Positions 25,045-34,523 of a stretch of DNA of 64,000 bases are shown piece by piece (the first letter of the stretch is position 1; each line of letters opens with the position of its first letter). The notes under the pieces were generated by a model. That model worked only from the letters and a program-made list of their open reading frames with translations, was not told the DNA's origin and ran no database searches. The position numbers and the translations under genes are program-made. Location of the stretch: assembly GCF_001625015.1 (NCBI RefSeq), contig NZ_LVWJ02000014.1, positions 3,162,001-3,226,000 on the forward strand, written 5' to 3'. This stretch comes from Lewinella sp. 4G2 (lineage in GTDB: Bacteria; Bacteroidota; Bacteroidia; Chitinophagales; Saprospiraceae).

Positions 25045-26667
25045 CTAGTGCACGTGGAATTCAGCCAGTTGCATGAGGCCGTACATCATGCTGCGGATGC
25101 GGGACGTGACGGCATCGATGCCGGCCATATCGTTGGGGTTCGCCTGGTAATCTGAGTATTCGTTCGTCCAGACGAAGTCCTCCTGGCCACCCAGCAGTAA
25201 TTCAACGAGGGCGTCGGTTTGCTCTTGTTCCAAAGGTTTGGGGAGGAGGATGGAGCACATTTCCTCGACCACGGAGATCGAATCGTAGGGGTTGTTCAGT
25301 CCGTCGACTACGCTCAGCCAATCGCAGCGGTAGGCAGTTTGGTCCCAGTAGAAAGCACCCGTCGTGCACCTGCGGGCGTGGCTGGTTCGCGCCTGAATGG
25401 TACTGGTGTTAAGCCAGATACGGTGGAAGCTGGGCTCCTGGTAGTAGGCCGTCCATCCAGCCACGGACGGTGGGGTGAGCAAGTCCATTCCCGTATCCCG
25501 GGCGTGAATGAAGCCTCTGCGCGCCGCTTGTTGGCCGTTTTGTACGGTGTCCTGTTCGTAGAAATTGGCCACCCGAAAGGTACTCTGAACAAGGTCCAGC
25601 GGCGTCTTGATCATCCCACCAATAATGGAGGTTTCGTAAAAATGCTCGCAGGATAAGAGGGCGCGTAACGCAGGTGCAATGTCGTATTGGTTATCGATCA
25701 CCAATTGCGACATGGGGGCGATGATGTTCGTCTCCACCTCATCAGTGACGTCGTAATAAACGAAGTGGCGGTAGAGTTTGCGGCAGAGGTAGCGGGCGAC
25801 TTCGTCCTTAGTGAAGATGATATCGACAACGTCGAGGTACTCGTTCTCTTCGTTGTTGGTGATGACTTGATTATCGAAGCGGTAGCTCAAAGTTTTATCC
25901 GTCCGGTCGTGGCGGTTAGTGACGTATTCCGCGTAGCTGTCGAGGCCGGGGGAGATGGTATTGAAGTTGATTGTCCGCCAACCGGTAAGGGCGCGGGCTA
26001 ATTCGGTGACGTCCTGCTCGGTGTAGTTGGTGTAGTCTCCCGGAGCTACCTGCGGCCCCTTACCGATGGTGAAGAGTTCGAGTAGTTCTCGCGCGTAGTT
26101 CTCGTTGGGGTTCTGGCGGGTACTGACGTGGCCATCCAAGAAGCGGAGCATGTAGACGTCGATGGTCATTAGTTTGACCAATTCTTTAAAGTTGCCCGTG
26201 GCGTAATCCCGGTAGGTATTGAGGAAGCGCACACGTTCCCGGTCGGCGTTTATGCCACCCATCCCGAAGTGGTTGTGCCAGAAGAGGACCATTTTTTCCC
26301 GAATGTTGAACCCGGCTTCGGCGGTGGATTGAAACCACCAGGCCTGAACGCTCCGTGCCCGGGCACTCCTGTCGGCACTGGCGTCAAATTCTGATACCGC
26401 AAGATTCATCCACTCATCACCGATACCGGCCTCACCGTCGGGGCGGACGTAGTCGACATAGGTAGGATTAGCGGGAAGAGCAATCGACTCGAACAGCCGG
26501 TCCAGCGCCGCATCCAAACCGAGGGAAGTCGCCTCATCCAATTCGGCTTTAGTGGGGGCAAAAGTGGCCCGCCGTAAAAGGTGGCTTGCCTGTTGAAATT
26601 CCCACGGGCCCGAGTAAGCAGCGAAAGAGGTGGAAACAGCAGCCGTTAGTACTGATGTTGAAGACAT
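25045..26667 (-). CDS. DUF1800 family protein
   Basis: 540 aa. The opening FQQASHLLRRATFAPTKAEL is the DUF1800 signature, followed by MVLFWHNHFGMGG, NYARELLELFTIGKG, and ELARALTGWRT, all in expected order. Near the end comes TPLDLVQSTFRVANF. No strong signal peptide is visible, though a short hydrophobic N-terminal stretch (STSVLTAAVSTSFAAYSG) is present. DUF1800 and DUF1501 genes are almost always neighbours and their products probably act together outside the cytoplasm. The activity is unknown. This is the first gene of the pair. Confidence 0.92.
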   Translation of the reverse strand: MSSTSVLTAAVSTSFAAYSGPWEFQQASHLLRRATFAPTKAELDEATSLGLDAALDRLFESIALPANPTYVDYVRPDGEAGIGDEWMNLAVSEFDASADRSARARSVQAWWFQSTAEAGFNIREKMVLFWHNHFGMGGINADRERVRFLNTYRDYATGNFKELVKLMTIDVYMLRFLDGHVSTRQNPNENYARELLELFTIGKGPQVAPGDYTNYTEQDVTELARALTGWRTINFNTISPGLDSYAEYVTNRHDRTDKTLSYRFDNQVITNNEENEYLDVVDIIFTKDEVARYLCRKLYRHFVYYDVTDEVETNIIAPMSQLVIDNQYDIAPALRALLSCEHFYETSIIGGMIKTPLDLVQSTFRVANFYEQDTVQNGQQAARRGFIHARDTGMDLLTPPSVAGWTAYYQEPSFHRIWLNTSTIQARTSHARRCTTGAFYWDQTAYRCDWLSVVDGLNNPYDSISVVEEMCSILLPKPLEQEQTDALVELLLGGQEDFVWTNEYSDYQANPNDMAGIDAVTSRIRSMMYGLMQLAEFHVH

Positions 26668-26894
26668 GAAGTAGAAAATCTAAAGTGAAAATCTGTGAAC
26701 ACGAAGGTATGAATTCCACGAATCCTCCGTGCCCGCATTGTTCGGAAGTGTTACCCGTACGTCCATTCTCATGACAGAGGCGACGCAGTTTCGATACCAT
26801 GCAGGCGAACGTAAACGCTTAAATTCGCAAGTATTCGTTTAATGCTCGATTAATTATTGGATGGGGCAAGATCATTGTGGCATAATCGCTACGA

Positions 26895-27275
26895 ATGAAC
26901 CCCAATAACCACGTGCAACTCTACGGACGGCTTGCCTCCCAGCCGGAGATAACAACCCTAACCGACGGAACCTCCCTGGCACGAGTACGGCTGTATCCCC
27001 TTACTACCTCGGCCGTGCCCGATGAGCCAGACGGGCCGCAATCCTTTCATTTGGTGGCCTGGCACCGACTAGCAAGCCTTATGCACCAAGAGCTACGGCG
27101 GGGTGACCGCATCCAGATCCAGGGTGAACTACGTAACCGCAGGTGGGTCCAAGCCGGCCGGACCCAGGTACGTACGGAGATACACGTCCGCCACTTCATC
27201 AGATCAGCGAATAGCCGGACGGAGTACCCGCCTTCGCCGCAGCCAGCTAATTCCTCCTCACCAACAACTTTCTAA
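26895..27275 (+). CDS. Single-stranded DNA-binding protein, short form 1
   Basis: 126 aa with a single OB fold: MNPNNHVQLYGRLASQPEIT at the start, then SLARVRLYPLTT, QSFHLVAWHRLASLM and RRGDRIQIQGELRNRRWVQ. These correspond to the standard SSB strands. The C-terminal 20 residues are Ser/Pro rich (PPSPQPANSSSPTTF) and lack the acidic DDDIPF-type tail that recruits repair and replication proteins in housekeeping SSBs. A second short SSB gene begins 20 bp downstream, so the two are cotranscribed. It is probably an accessory SSB, for example for natural transformation or recombination; the main ssb is presumably elsewhere. Confidence 0.85.
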   Translation: MNPNNHVQLYGRLASQPEITTLTDGTSLARVRLYPLTTSAVPDEPDGPQSFHLVAWHRLASLMHQELRRGDRIQIQGELRNRRWVQAGRTQVRTEIHVRHFIRSANSRTEYPPSPQPANSSSPTTF

Positions 27276-27295
27276 CCATCAAAATTAAACTACCC

Positions 27296-27622
27296 ATGAA
27301 TCAACTTACCCTCATTGGCCAGGTCCGCAAACCCATGACTTACCACTGCACGGAAGGCGGCCGCGATATGCTCCGCTTTGCCGTGGCTACCGGTGGGACG
27401 GAGACGGCCAGCAATTCCAAAGCGGGAACAACGTACTATCCCGCCCTCACCGAACACCACTGTATTGCCTGGGGCCCGGCTGCGCTGGATCTCCACGCCC
27501 ACCTCGGAAAGGGGGACCGCTTAATGATCAACGGAGAACTCCACTACCGGACCCACCGTAATAGGAAGGGAGATCTTCAGCGATTCGCGGAGATCTACGT
27601 GCGGGGGTACACTTATCTGTAA
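27296..27622 (+). CDS. Single-stranded DNA-binding protein, short form 2
   Basis: 108 aa, second of two tandem SSB-like proteins. The OB fold is complete: MNQLTLIGQVRKPMTYHC, DMLRFAVATGGTETA, HHCIAWGPAALDLHAHLGKG, and RLMINGELHYRTHRN. The protein stops right after the last strand (RFAEIYVRGYTYL), with no tail at all. It is clearly related to, but diverged from, the upstream copy, so the pair may form a heteromer. It ends 199 bp before glgX. Confidence 0.85.
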   Translation: MNQLTLIGQVRKPMTYHCTEGGRDMLRFAVATGGTETASNSKAGTTYYPALTEHHCIAWGPAALDLHAHLGKGDRLMINGELHYRTHRNRKGDLQRFAEIYVRGYTYL

Positions 27623-27713
27623 GGACTTGCCGGATTTGATCGTTTGGGGGCAAACAAATTTGCAAGCCTGGGGCTTAAACGCCGTGAGGAATGCGAGAAG
27701 CCTCCCTGACGAT

Positions 27714-27721
27714 TACCTTCG
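27714..27721 (+). promoter_or_regulatory. -7 box candidate for glgX
   Basis: TACCTTCG lies 100 bp upstream of the glgX ATG. It is one base off TAnnTTTG. The region between holds a GC-rich imperfect hairpin near 27730-27750. Confidence 0.35.
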
Positions 27722-27821
27722 CGAACCGGCGGGGACCAACGACCCGGCCGCTTTTTGATAAACTATCCCCCGAGCCAATATTTATTGCTCAATCCGTACC
27801 CCAGTTTTAGTGATCAAGTGT

Positions 27822-30098
27822 ATGACGACGACCCAACAAATTTGTGACCTCCAGGAAATTAAAGCCTACGGTAAATTCGGTGACATCGAAGTGTGGCCTG
27901 GCCGGCCCTATCCGTTGGGCGCTACCTGGTCGCCGAAGGGCTGCAACTTCGCCGTCTACAGCGAAGACGCTACCCGGATGGACCTCTGTCTTTTCCGTGA
28001 GGAAGCAGCTGACGTCGAAGTGTACCGGATCCGAATGATGGAGCAAACCGACTTGGTGTGGCACGTCTTCATTCCGGATCTACCCACCGGCTGGCGCTAC
28101 GGCTACCGGGCCCATGGCGAATGGAACCCCCGTACCGGACGACTTTACAACCCGAACAAATTGCTGATCGACCCCTACGTAAAGGCGGTCGATGGAGAGA
28201 TCAAGTGGCACGAAGCCATGTTCCCGTACCCCGTCAAGGAACAAGCCGAAGACCGGTACTTCCAGATGGACGAATCCGACAGTGGCCCTTATCTCACCAA
28301 AGGCGTTGTGATCGATACCAGCTACGATTGGGAAGGGGATACTCTCCTGGAACGGCCAATGCACGAGACGGTCATCTACGAAGCCCACGTCAAGGGTTTC
28401 ACCCAGCTGATGCCCGAAATCCCCGAACAAGAGCGGGGTACTTATGCCGCGCTCGGGCATCCGGCTACCATCGAATACCTGAAAAATCTGGGGGTGACGG
28501 CAATCGAGCTGATGCCCGTCCACCATTTTGTGCAGGACGAGCGGCTCGTCAATATGGGATTACGGAACTACTGGGGTTACAACAGCCTCTGCTTCCTGGC
28601 TCCCCACGCTGACTACGCCGCAGCTGAGAAGCCGGAGGACCAGGTGCGAGAGTTTAAGGACATGGTCAAAAAGCTTCACAAGGCCGGTCTGGAGGTTATC
28701 CTTGATGTAGTGTACAACCACACCGCCGAAGGAAATCACTACGGCCCGATGCTCAGCATGAAGGGCCTCGACAATGACCATTATTACCGCTTAGTGGATG
28801 GCGACCGGCAGTTCTACATGGACTACACCGGAACGGGAAATACCATTGACATGACCAACCCGCGGACCCTCCAGATGGTCATGGACAGCCTCCGCTACTG
28901 GATCACCGAGATGCACGTGGATGGGTTTCGTTTCGATCTCGCCAGCGCCCTCGCTCGTGGCCTGTACGAAGTCGGCAAACTGAGCACCTTCCTTGATACG
29001 ATCCACCAGGACCCGGTCATCAGCCAGGTAAAGCTGATTGCGGAGCCCTGGGACGTTGGCCCCGGTGGTTACCAAGTCGGTGCCTTCCCCGTCCTTTGGT
29101 CAGAATGGAACGGTAAGTACCGCGATAACGTCCGGGCTTACTGGCGGGGTGACGACGTTGGGGTGGGGGAGTTGGCCTCCCGCTTAAGTGGATCCTCCGA
29201 CCTTTACGAGTTAAGTGGACGACGCCCAGCAGCCAGCATCAACTTCATTACGGCCCACGATGGTTTCACCCTCCGCGATCTGTACAGCTACAACGAAAAG
29301 CACAATGAGGCGAATGGGGAAGGAAACCGCGACGGCGAAAGCCACAACCTCAGCTGGAATTGCGGCGTAGAAGGACCTACCGATGACCCGGAGATCAATG
29401 CCCTCCGTCTACGGATGCAACGGAATATGCTCACCACGCTGTTCTTGAGCCAGGGCGTCCCGATGCTCACGATGGGTGATGAGTACGGCCGGACTCAGGG
29501 CGGTAACAACAATGCGTACTGTCAGGATAACGAGATCAGTTGGTTCAATTGGGAATGGACGGCGGACCAAACTGCACTACATTCCTTCACGCGTAACCTG
29601 ATCGCGCTGCGGCGGGATAACCCCATCTTCCACCGCCGCCGCTTCTTTAACGGGCGGACAGTCAACGACTCCACCCTCGGCGACATCCTTTGGATCAACG
29701 CCAACGGTGACGAGATGCAAGGTGAAGAATGGAGCAGTACCCACACCCGTAGCCTCGGCATGCTCCTCAACGGCGAGGCGATGGATGAGTACGATGAGCG
29801 TGGCAACCGGGTAAAGGACGATATCTTCCTGGTCATACTCAATGCTTACTGGGAGGGTGTCGACTTTCGCTTGCCCGGTGTAAAAGAGTTCAGTATCTGG
29901 GAGGAGATTATTGACTCACACACCAGCGAAATCCCGGTAGAAGGAGATTACCCGGCGGATAGCAAGTTTACGGTTGGTCCACGCTCCATCCACGTATTCC
30001 GCCTCAAAACGCGGAAAGCAAACATCACGCCGGAAGGCCGCCGCAAGGTCACCATCGTCGATCAGGTGCGGAGATTGTGGGATATGATACAGGAGTAA
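27822..30098 (+). CDS. glgX: Glycogen debranching enzyme GlgX (isoamylase-type)
   Basis: 758 aa from the ATG at 27822 (a GTG 12 bp upstream is also in frame). It hydrolyses alpha-1,6 branches of glycogen or related glucans. An N-terminal CBM48-like domain includes RPYPLGATWSPKGCNFAVYS. The GH13 barrel follows with its conserved regions in order: VILDVVYNHTAEG, VDGFRFDLAS (nucleophile Asp), KLIAEPWD (acid/base Glu) and NFITAHDGFTLRDL (transition-state Asp). A C-terminal beta domain completes it. Length matches GlgX/TreX enzymes. No other glycogen gene is adjacent. Confidence 0.94.
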   Translation: MTTTQQICDLQEIKAYGKFGDIEVWPGRPYPLGATWSPKGCNFAVYSEDATRMDLCLFREEAADVEVYRIRMMEQTDLVWHVFIPDLPTGWRYGYRAHGEWNPRTGRLYNPNKLLIDPYVKAVDGEIKWHEAMFPYPVKEQAEDRYFQMDESDSGPYLTKGVVIDTSYDWEGDTLLERPMHETVIYEAHVKGFTQLMPEIPEQERGTYAALGHPATIEYLKNLGVTAIELMPVHHFVQDERLVNMGLRNYWGYNSLCFLAPHADYAAAEKPEDQVREFKDMVKKLHKAGLEVILDVVYNHTAEGNHYGPMLSMKGLDNDHYYRLVDGDRQFYMDYTGTGNTIDMTNPRTLQMVMDSLRYWITEMHVDGFRFDLASALARGLYEVGKLSTFLDTIHQDPVISQVKLIAEPWDVGPGGYQVGAFPVLWSEWNGKYRDNVRAYWRGDDVGVGELASRLSGSSDLYELSGRRPAASINFITAHDGFTLRDLYSYNEKHNEANGEGNRDGESHNLSWNCGVEGPTDDPEINALRLRMQRNMLTTLFLSQGVPMLTMGDEYGRTQGGNNNAYCQDNEISWFNWEWTADQTALHSFTRNLIALRRDNPIFHRRRFFNGRTVNDSTLGDILWINANGDEMQGEEWSSTHTRSLGMLLNGEAMDEYDERGNRVKDDIFLVILNAYWEGVDFRLPGVKEFSIWEEIIDSHTSEIPVEGDYPADSKFTVGPRSIHVFRLKTRKANITPEGRRKVTIVDQVRRLWDMIQE

Positions 30099-30168
30099 GT
30101 TGGATCCGTCGCATCAGAAGAGCACCTTCGCAACTTGCTAAATACACCACAACCGGTGTGTTGACAAG

Positions 30169-30198
30169 ACCAGCAGGAAGGCGACGCCTAGCGCTGGT
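30169..30198 (+). terminator. Weak hairpin after glgX
   Basis: ACCAGC (30169-30174) pairs with GCTGGT (30193-30198), with a partial inner AGGCG/CGCCT pairing, followed by a short TTT. It sits about 70 bp after glgX and is only a weak terminator candidate. Confidence 0.3.
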
Positions 30199-30265
30199 TT
30201 CGCTGGGTAATTTAACTCGGACGTTCAGTCCATAGCCGCAGGGCATGGATTAGGGTACAGCCGTT

Positions 30266-30273
30266 TATCTTTG
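30266..30273 (+). promoter_or_regulatory. -7 box for the phosphoribosyltransferase gene
   Basis: TATCTTTG is a perfect TAnnTTTG match and ends 32 bp before the ATG at 30306. No -33 TTTG is obvious at the expected distance. Confidence 0.5.
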
Positions 30274-30305
30274 CTCCTCTACCTTCTAAAAGTAAGCTTG
30301 CCCCT

Positions 30306-30800
30306 ATGGAACTCCTCAACCATCAGCAGATCAACGCCAAGATTGACCGTTTGGCGATGGAGATCCTGGAGCGGAATACTGCCGAGCAGGAGTTGTACAT
30401 CATCGGCATTAACAACCGGGGTTTGGAATTGGCGGAACGGCTCGTCAGTTCCTTGCGAACAATTAGTGAAGCGCCCATTCACTTATGGCCACTGACGATC
30501 AGCCCAGCGACACCGCTTGACCCAGGCCCTTCGCTAACGAACGACGTCACACAACTAACCGATAAGGCCGTCCTCATAGTCGATGACGTCGCCAATACGG
30601 GGAGGACGCTATTCTACGCCATGCTTCCCCTGCAACAGGTGCTGCCAAAGAAGATCGAAGTTTGCGTACTCGTTGACCGCCGCCATAAAAACTGGCCGGT
30701 CTACGTGACCTACAGTGGGATGGACCTCAGTACGACCATCGAAGAGAACGTGCTGGTCACCTTTTCCGGACCCAACGGTGACGAGGCTACTTTGGAGTAG
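30306..30800 (+). CDS. PyrR-like phosphoribosyltransferase family protein
   Basis: 164 aa type I phosphoribosyltransferase. The PRPP-binding loop is visible as VLIVDDVANTGRTLFYA, preceded by ELYIIGINNRGLELAERL, which resembles the start of PyrR, and followed by VCVLVDRRHKNWPVYVTYSG. PyrR proteins act as uracil phosphoribosyltransferases or pyr-operon attenuation regulators. In Bacteroidota most such proteins are not linked to pyr genes, and here too the neighbour is glgX. So neither the exact nucleobase nor a regulatory role can be assigned. pyrG lies 1 kb away on the other strand. Confidence 0.8.
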   Translation: MELLNHQQINAKIDRLAMEILERNTAEQELYIIGINNRGLELAERLVSSLRTISEAPIHLWPLTISPATPLDPGPSLTNDVTQLTDKAVLIVDDVANTGRTLFYAMLPLQQVLPKKIEVCVLVDRRHKNWPVYVTYSGMDLSTTIEENVLVTFSGPNGDEATLE

Positions 30801-30850
30801 TAATTCAGCTACAAGGTTAGCCTAATATCGAGTATCAAACCTGCTTAAAA

Positions 30851-31714
30851 CTAGTAGGTCTTCGTCATCGTAGCCGGGACGGTAAAGATGAAGTCCGCCT
30901 TTCCCTCATTCTCTTTCAGCAAATCATCAACTTCTTCTTGTTCCACGACGGTGATTGTCATCACTTTCTTTTCTGGAGCGTATCTGTCCAAGTACCAATA
31001 AATGCCTTGGTAGTTATCCGAATGAAAGCTGCCGTTAAGATGGAAGAGCCGACCGTTTTCGGGTAGGACCTGGCTGATGCGCCAAGCCATGGTAGCATCC
31101 TTGATGGCCTGCGCTTTGGGGAAGTTTTCACCGCCGTGGCCGCCGGGCATCATTTCCAACATTTCTACGTAGGCGGGTTGATTTGGATCGTACGGAATTG
31201 GTAAAGGGGGGAATTCACCACTTTCCGCCATTGGCCGTAGCCCTTTAAAGCCTTCCCGGAATACGACGCGGGCGTACTTGCGGGGAACGTTCGTGCCGTA
31301 AACGCTGATACCGTTTGCCTGAGCCCACTTGGCGATGGGTTCGTAGTCCGTACGGAAGTTGGGCCAAACGCCTTCGCCGACTTCATCCAGTGCTTTGAGC
31401 TCTATGTCGCCTACCAAATAATCCTCCAAAGCTTGCTGTTGGTCTACTTCAAACATCTCCATCCCCAGCGCGAGGGGGCGACCATCAAGATCCTGCAAAT
31501 CACGGAAGACGGTATTCTGCAGCCAGTGACCGAGTGCGTCGTTGTGGGATTCGCCGAATAAGATGATGTCTGCCTTGGCAGCCGATTTAAGCAGCTTCTT
31601 GTACTTCGTCGCTGTCCCCTCCTTGGTGAAAAGATTATAGGCGAGTGGTAGCTTTTGTCCCATCGATAAGGTACTAGTCAGGCAAAGTAACAGGGGAAGC
31701 AAAAGTCGGAGCAT
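30851..31714 (-). CDS. ChaN-like (Tiki/EreA superfamily) exported protein
   Basis: 287 aa with a signal peptide (MLRLLLPLLLCLTSTLSMGQ). The core carries ChaN family motifs: ADIILFGESHNDALGHWLQ near residue 50, then RPLALGMEMFEVDQQQALEDYL, YEPIAKWAQANGISVYGTN, and GRLFHLNGSFHSDNYQGIYWYL near the end. ChaN is a haem-binding lipoprotein and the wider Tiki superfamily includes metalloproteases. The Glu-Ser-His and His-x-Asn motifs are retained, so metal or haem binding is plausible. No lipobox is seen. It ends transcription of a minus-strand pair starting with pyrG (48 bp upstream). Confidence 0.85.
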   Translation of the reverse strand: MLRLLLPLLLCLTSTLSMGQKLPLAYNLFTKEGTATKYKKLLKSAAKADIILFGESHNDALGHWLQNTVFRDLQDLDGRPLALGMEMFEVDQQQALEDYLVGDIELKALDEVGEGVWPNFRTDYEPIAKWAQANGISVYGTNVPRKYARVVFREGFKGLRPMAESGEFPPLPIPYDPNQPAYVEMLEMMPGGHGGENFPKAQAIKDATMAWRISQVLPENGRLFHLNGSFHSDNYQGIYWYLDRYAPEKKVMTITVVEQEEVDDLLKENEGKADFIFTVPATMTKTY

Positions 31715-31762
31715 GGCGAATCGATTAAGCAGCTATCAAAAGGGGAGCCAATTGCCATTCTA

Positions 31763-33385
31763 CTAGTCCGTAGAGCTGGCCTTATGCTTCATCGCTGCGG
31801 CAACGAAAGCCGTAAACAGCGGATGTGGTTGCTCCACGGTGGACTTTAATTCCGGGTGGAACTGAACGCCGACGAAATAGGGGTGATCTTTCAATTCTAC
31901 TACCTCCACCAGTCCGGTCTTGGGGTTTGTACCGGTGATCTGTAGTCCGGCGGATTTTAACTGATCGAGGTACTCATTATTGAACTCGTAACGGTGGCGG
32001 TGGCGCTCGCTGATCTTCGTCGTCCCGTAGGCCTTTGCGGCGTTAGAGCCCTTTACCAGTTCGCAATCGTAGGCGCCGAGGCGCATGGTCCCGCCCTTGG
32101 TGGTTACGTCTTTCTGGTCGTTCATCAAATCGATGACCGGGTGGCTAGCCTTTGGGTCAACTTCCGTGGACATGGCCCCCTCAATTCCAGCGACATTGCG
32201 GCTGAACTCCACCACGGCACACTGCATCCCCAGGCAGATACCGAAGAAGGGGATCTTGTGCTCGCGCAGGTACTTGATGGCGTTGATCTTACCCTCAATT
32301 CCACGCTCCCCGAAGCCGGGGGCTACCAGGATACCGTCGAATTTTTCCAAGAATTTCCCGACGTCTGCGGAGGATCCTTCCAATTGTTCGGAGCTGACGG
32401 GGACCACCTTGACCCGCGTTTCGTTGACGGCCCCGGCGTGAATGAAGGCTTCGTAGATGGATTTGTACGCGTCCTGTAGGTCAATGTACTTCCCGACGAG
32501 ACCAATCGTCACCTCACCGGTAGAATTTTTGAGGCGGCCGAGGAAGTTTTTCCAGCGGCGCAGGTCCGGTTCTTTCCGGTCCTGAATGCGCAGTTTGCTG
32601 ATCACCTGCGCGTCAAGGCCTTCTTTCAGCATTAGCAGGGGTACGTCATAAATGGTACTCGCATCCAACGCCTCGATGATGCAGGATTTTTCGACGTTGC
32701 AGAATAGCGCAAGTTTGCGGCGGATGCTGTCGTCAATCTCGTGCTCGGTCCGCACAACCAAAATGTCGGGTTGAATACCGGAGCTAAGCAATTCCTTGAC
32801 GCTGTGCTGCGTCGGCTTCGTCTTGAGTTCTTTAGCGGCGGCGAGGTAGGGAATCAGGGTGAGGTGAATGCATATACAGTTGTCACGGCCGAGTTCCCAG
32901 CGCAATTGCCGCAGGGATTCCACGTAGGGTAGGGATTCGATATCGCCCACGGTACCTCCCAGTTCGGTAATTACGATGTCGTATTCACCCGTCTGGCCGA
33001 GGAGTTGAATACGGCGCTTGATCTCGTCCGTAATGTGGGGCACCACCTGTACGGTCTTGCCCAGGAAAGCGCCTTCGCGTTCGCGTTCGATGACGGTTTG
33101 GTAGATCCGCCCTGTCGTCACGTTATTGGCCTGGCTGGTGGGGGTATTGAGGAAGCGTTCGTAGTGCCCGAGGTCGAGATCGGTCTCGGCGCCATCGTCC
33201 GTCACGTAGCATTCCCCGTGTTCGATCGGGTTGAGGGTACCCGGGTCCACGTTGAGGTAGGGGTCGAACTTTTGGATGGTAACGGAAAGGCCACGCGCCT
33301 GCAACAACTTGGCCAAAGAGGCGGCAATAATGCCTTTTCCGAGGGATGAAGTCACCCCGCCCGTAACGAAAATATACTTGCTCAT
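31763..33385 (-). CDS. pyrG: CTP synthase
   Basis: 540 aa, exactly the usual size. It makes CTP from UTP, ATP and glutamine. The N-terminal synthase domain starts MSKYIFVTGGVTSSLGKGI and includes FDPYLNVDPGTLNPIEHGE and ITELGGTVGDIE. The C-terminal glutamine amidotransferase domain has the nucleophile Cys in FFGICLGMQ and the His/Glu pair in VQFHPELKS. The start is fixed by the conserved N-terminus. A perfect -7 box lies 19 bp upstream. ChaN-like follows downstream. Confidence 0.97.
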   Translation of the reverse strand: MSKYIFVTGGVTSSLGKGIIAASLAKLLQARGLSVTIQKFDPYLNVDPGTLNPIEHGECYVTDDGAETDLDLGHYERFLNTPTSQANNVTTGRIYQTVIEREREGAFLGKTVQVVPHITDEIKRRIQLLGQTGEYDIVITELGGTVGDIESLPYVESLRQLRWELGRDNCICIHLTLIPYLAAAKELKTKPTQHSVKELLSSGIQPDILVVRTEHEIDDSIRRKLALFCNVEKSCIIEALDASTIYDVPLLMLKEGLDAQVISKLRIQDRKEPDLRRWKNFLGRLKNSTGEVTIGLVGKYIDLQDAYKSIYEAFIHAGAVNETRVKVVPVSSEQLEGSSADVGKFLEKFDGILVAPGFGERGIEGKINAIKYLREHKIPFFGICLGMQCAVVEFSRNVAGIEGAMSTEVDPKASHPVIDLMNDQKDVTTKGGTMRLGAYDCELVKGSNAAKAYGTTKISERHRHRYEFNNEYLDQLKSAGLQITGTNPKTGLVEVVELKDHPYFVGVQFHPELKSTVEQPHPLFTAFVAAAMKHKASSTD

Positions 33386-33404
33386 AAACTGCGATTACGG
33401 GGCA

Positions 33405-33412
33405 CAAAGGTA
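33405..33412 (-). promoter_or_regulatory. -7 box of pyrG
   Basis: The minus strand reads TACCTTTG, a perfect TAnnTTTG box, ending 19 bp before the pyrG ATG at 33385. Confidence 0.55.
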
Positions 33413-33550
33413 CGGCAAGAATGTCCCCCTGCGACCGTTCTCCGGCAACTATTATTTGCTTGCCAAAACAACTTTATTCCTTCCAATGTTAAGCCAATGT
33501 AAATTTTGGATTAACTTAGCCTTTACAAGACCCATCCAGTGTTAAGAGTA

Positions 33551-34522
33551 ATGTCACATCCCAGCTCCAAAAGTCGCCTCCTCGGTGTTTTGGCCCTGCT
33601 CGCCGCTTTCGGCCAGTGGGCGCTGGCGCAGGTGCCCAATACGGTGGCAAGCAACGAGGTGGCCAACTATTTACGGGTGGACGCTAACGATAAGTTCAAG
33701 GACCTACGTCCCGGTCTGACGGCCGGCGCCCAGTCCTTCGACTTCTCCAACAATCTCATTTACTTCACCGCCGTCGCCGATGGGAAACGCGGAAACTTCA
33801 TTCTCGATACCGGAGCCCCCGAGGTACTGATCAACGACCGTGGCCTGGCATCCCGCGGCAGCGCCCCCGTGGGAATTGCCGCCGGAGGCGAAGTATCGTT
33901 GGCAGATCATTTCATCAAATCGTTTGTGTTTACCGGAAAGGAACACCGCAAAATGTGGGCCTATTCCCTGGACCTCCGCCCCCTCGAAACCAGGATCGGC
34001 AAAGAGGTAGACGGATTCGTAGGCTACAACTTGCTCGGCGACAGCGAATTGCGGATTGACTATTTCGCACGGACATTTCAGTTGGTAGCCTCAGAGAAAA
34101 GACCGGTGCATTTCGGCCGCCAACCCGATCATGAAGTCGCCTTCTCGATGGTTGGTCATCTACCGGTAGTCACCGTAAAACTGGGAAAACAGAAACTGCG
34201 CCTTGCGCTAGACACCGGCGCTAGCGTAAGTCTGATTGATGCCTCCGTCGCGCAGACTAAACCTTCCGGTTCGAAAATGAATATCCAGGGGCTGGACGGC
34301 GAAGCCTTCGTAGCCAACCTGGTGAACCTGGACGGTAACGCTGACCTTCCACAACTGGAGAATCTTGAGTTTGCTTCATTTGAGGTAACCCAACAAAGTG
34401 CTTCCCGTAGTGGTAAGGACATTCACGGAATTTTGGGTAGTGATTATTTGTCCAAATTCGTGATTGGTATTGATTACCGTCGCCGTCGTTTATATCTTTG
34501 GAACCCCAGCCTAAGCAAATAA
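33551..34522 (+). CDS. Exported retropepsin/pepsin-like aspartic protease with two DTGA motifs
   Basis: 323 aa from the ATG at 33551 (an in-frame GTG lies 12 bp upstream). The signal peptide ends in WALA before QVPN. Two Asp-Thr-Gly-Ala motifs are present, NFILDTGAPEVLIN (Asp86) and LRLALDTGASVSLID (Asp221), each with hydrophobic flanks, and hydrophobic-hydrophobic-Gly motifs follow (GFVGYNLLG; IHGILGSDYL). Retropepsin-like bacterial proteins usually have one motif and dimerise. Two in one chain suggest a self-contained pepsin-like protease. The signal peptide region encodes a variant of the dispersed 17-bp element. A 78-aa gene starts 1 bp after the stop. Confidence 0.85.
   Translation: MSHPSSKSRLLGVLALLAAFGQWALAQVPNTVASNEVANYLRVDANDKFKDLRPGLTAGAQSFDFSNNLIYFTAVADGKRGNFILDTGAPEVLINDRGLASRGSAPVGIAAGGEVSLADHFIKSFVFTGKEHRKMWAYSLDLRPLETRIGKEVDGFVGYNLLGDSELRIDYFARTFQLVASEKRPVHFGRQPDHEVAFSMVGHLPVVTVKLGKQKLRLALDTGASVSLIDASVAQTKPSGSKMNIQGLDGEAFVANLVNLDGNADLPQLENLEFASFEVTQQSASRSGKDIHGILGSDYLSKFVIGIDYRRRRLYLWNPSLSK
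33619..33635 (-). repeat. Dispersed 17-bp element, copy 5 (inside protease signal peptide)
   Basis: The minus strand reads GCACCTGCGCCAGCGCC; the free central base is C, unlike the G/T of other copies, so this is the least certain one. It spans the predicted signal peptide cleavage site. Confidence 0.55.
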
Positions 34523-34523
34523 A

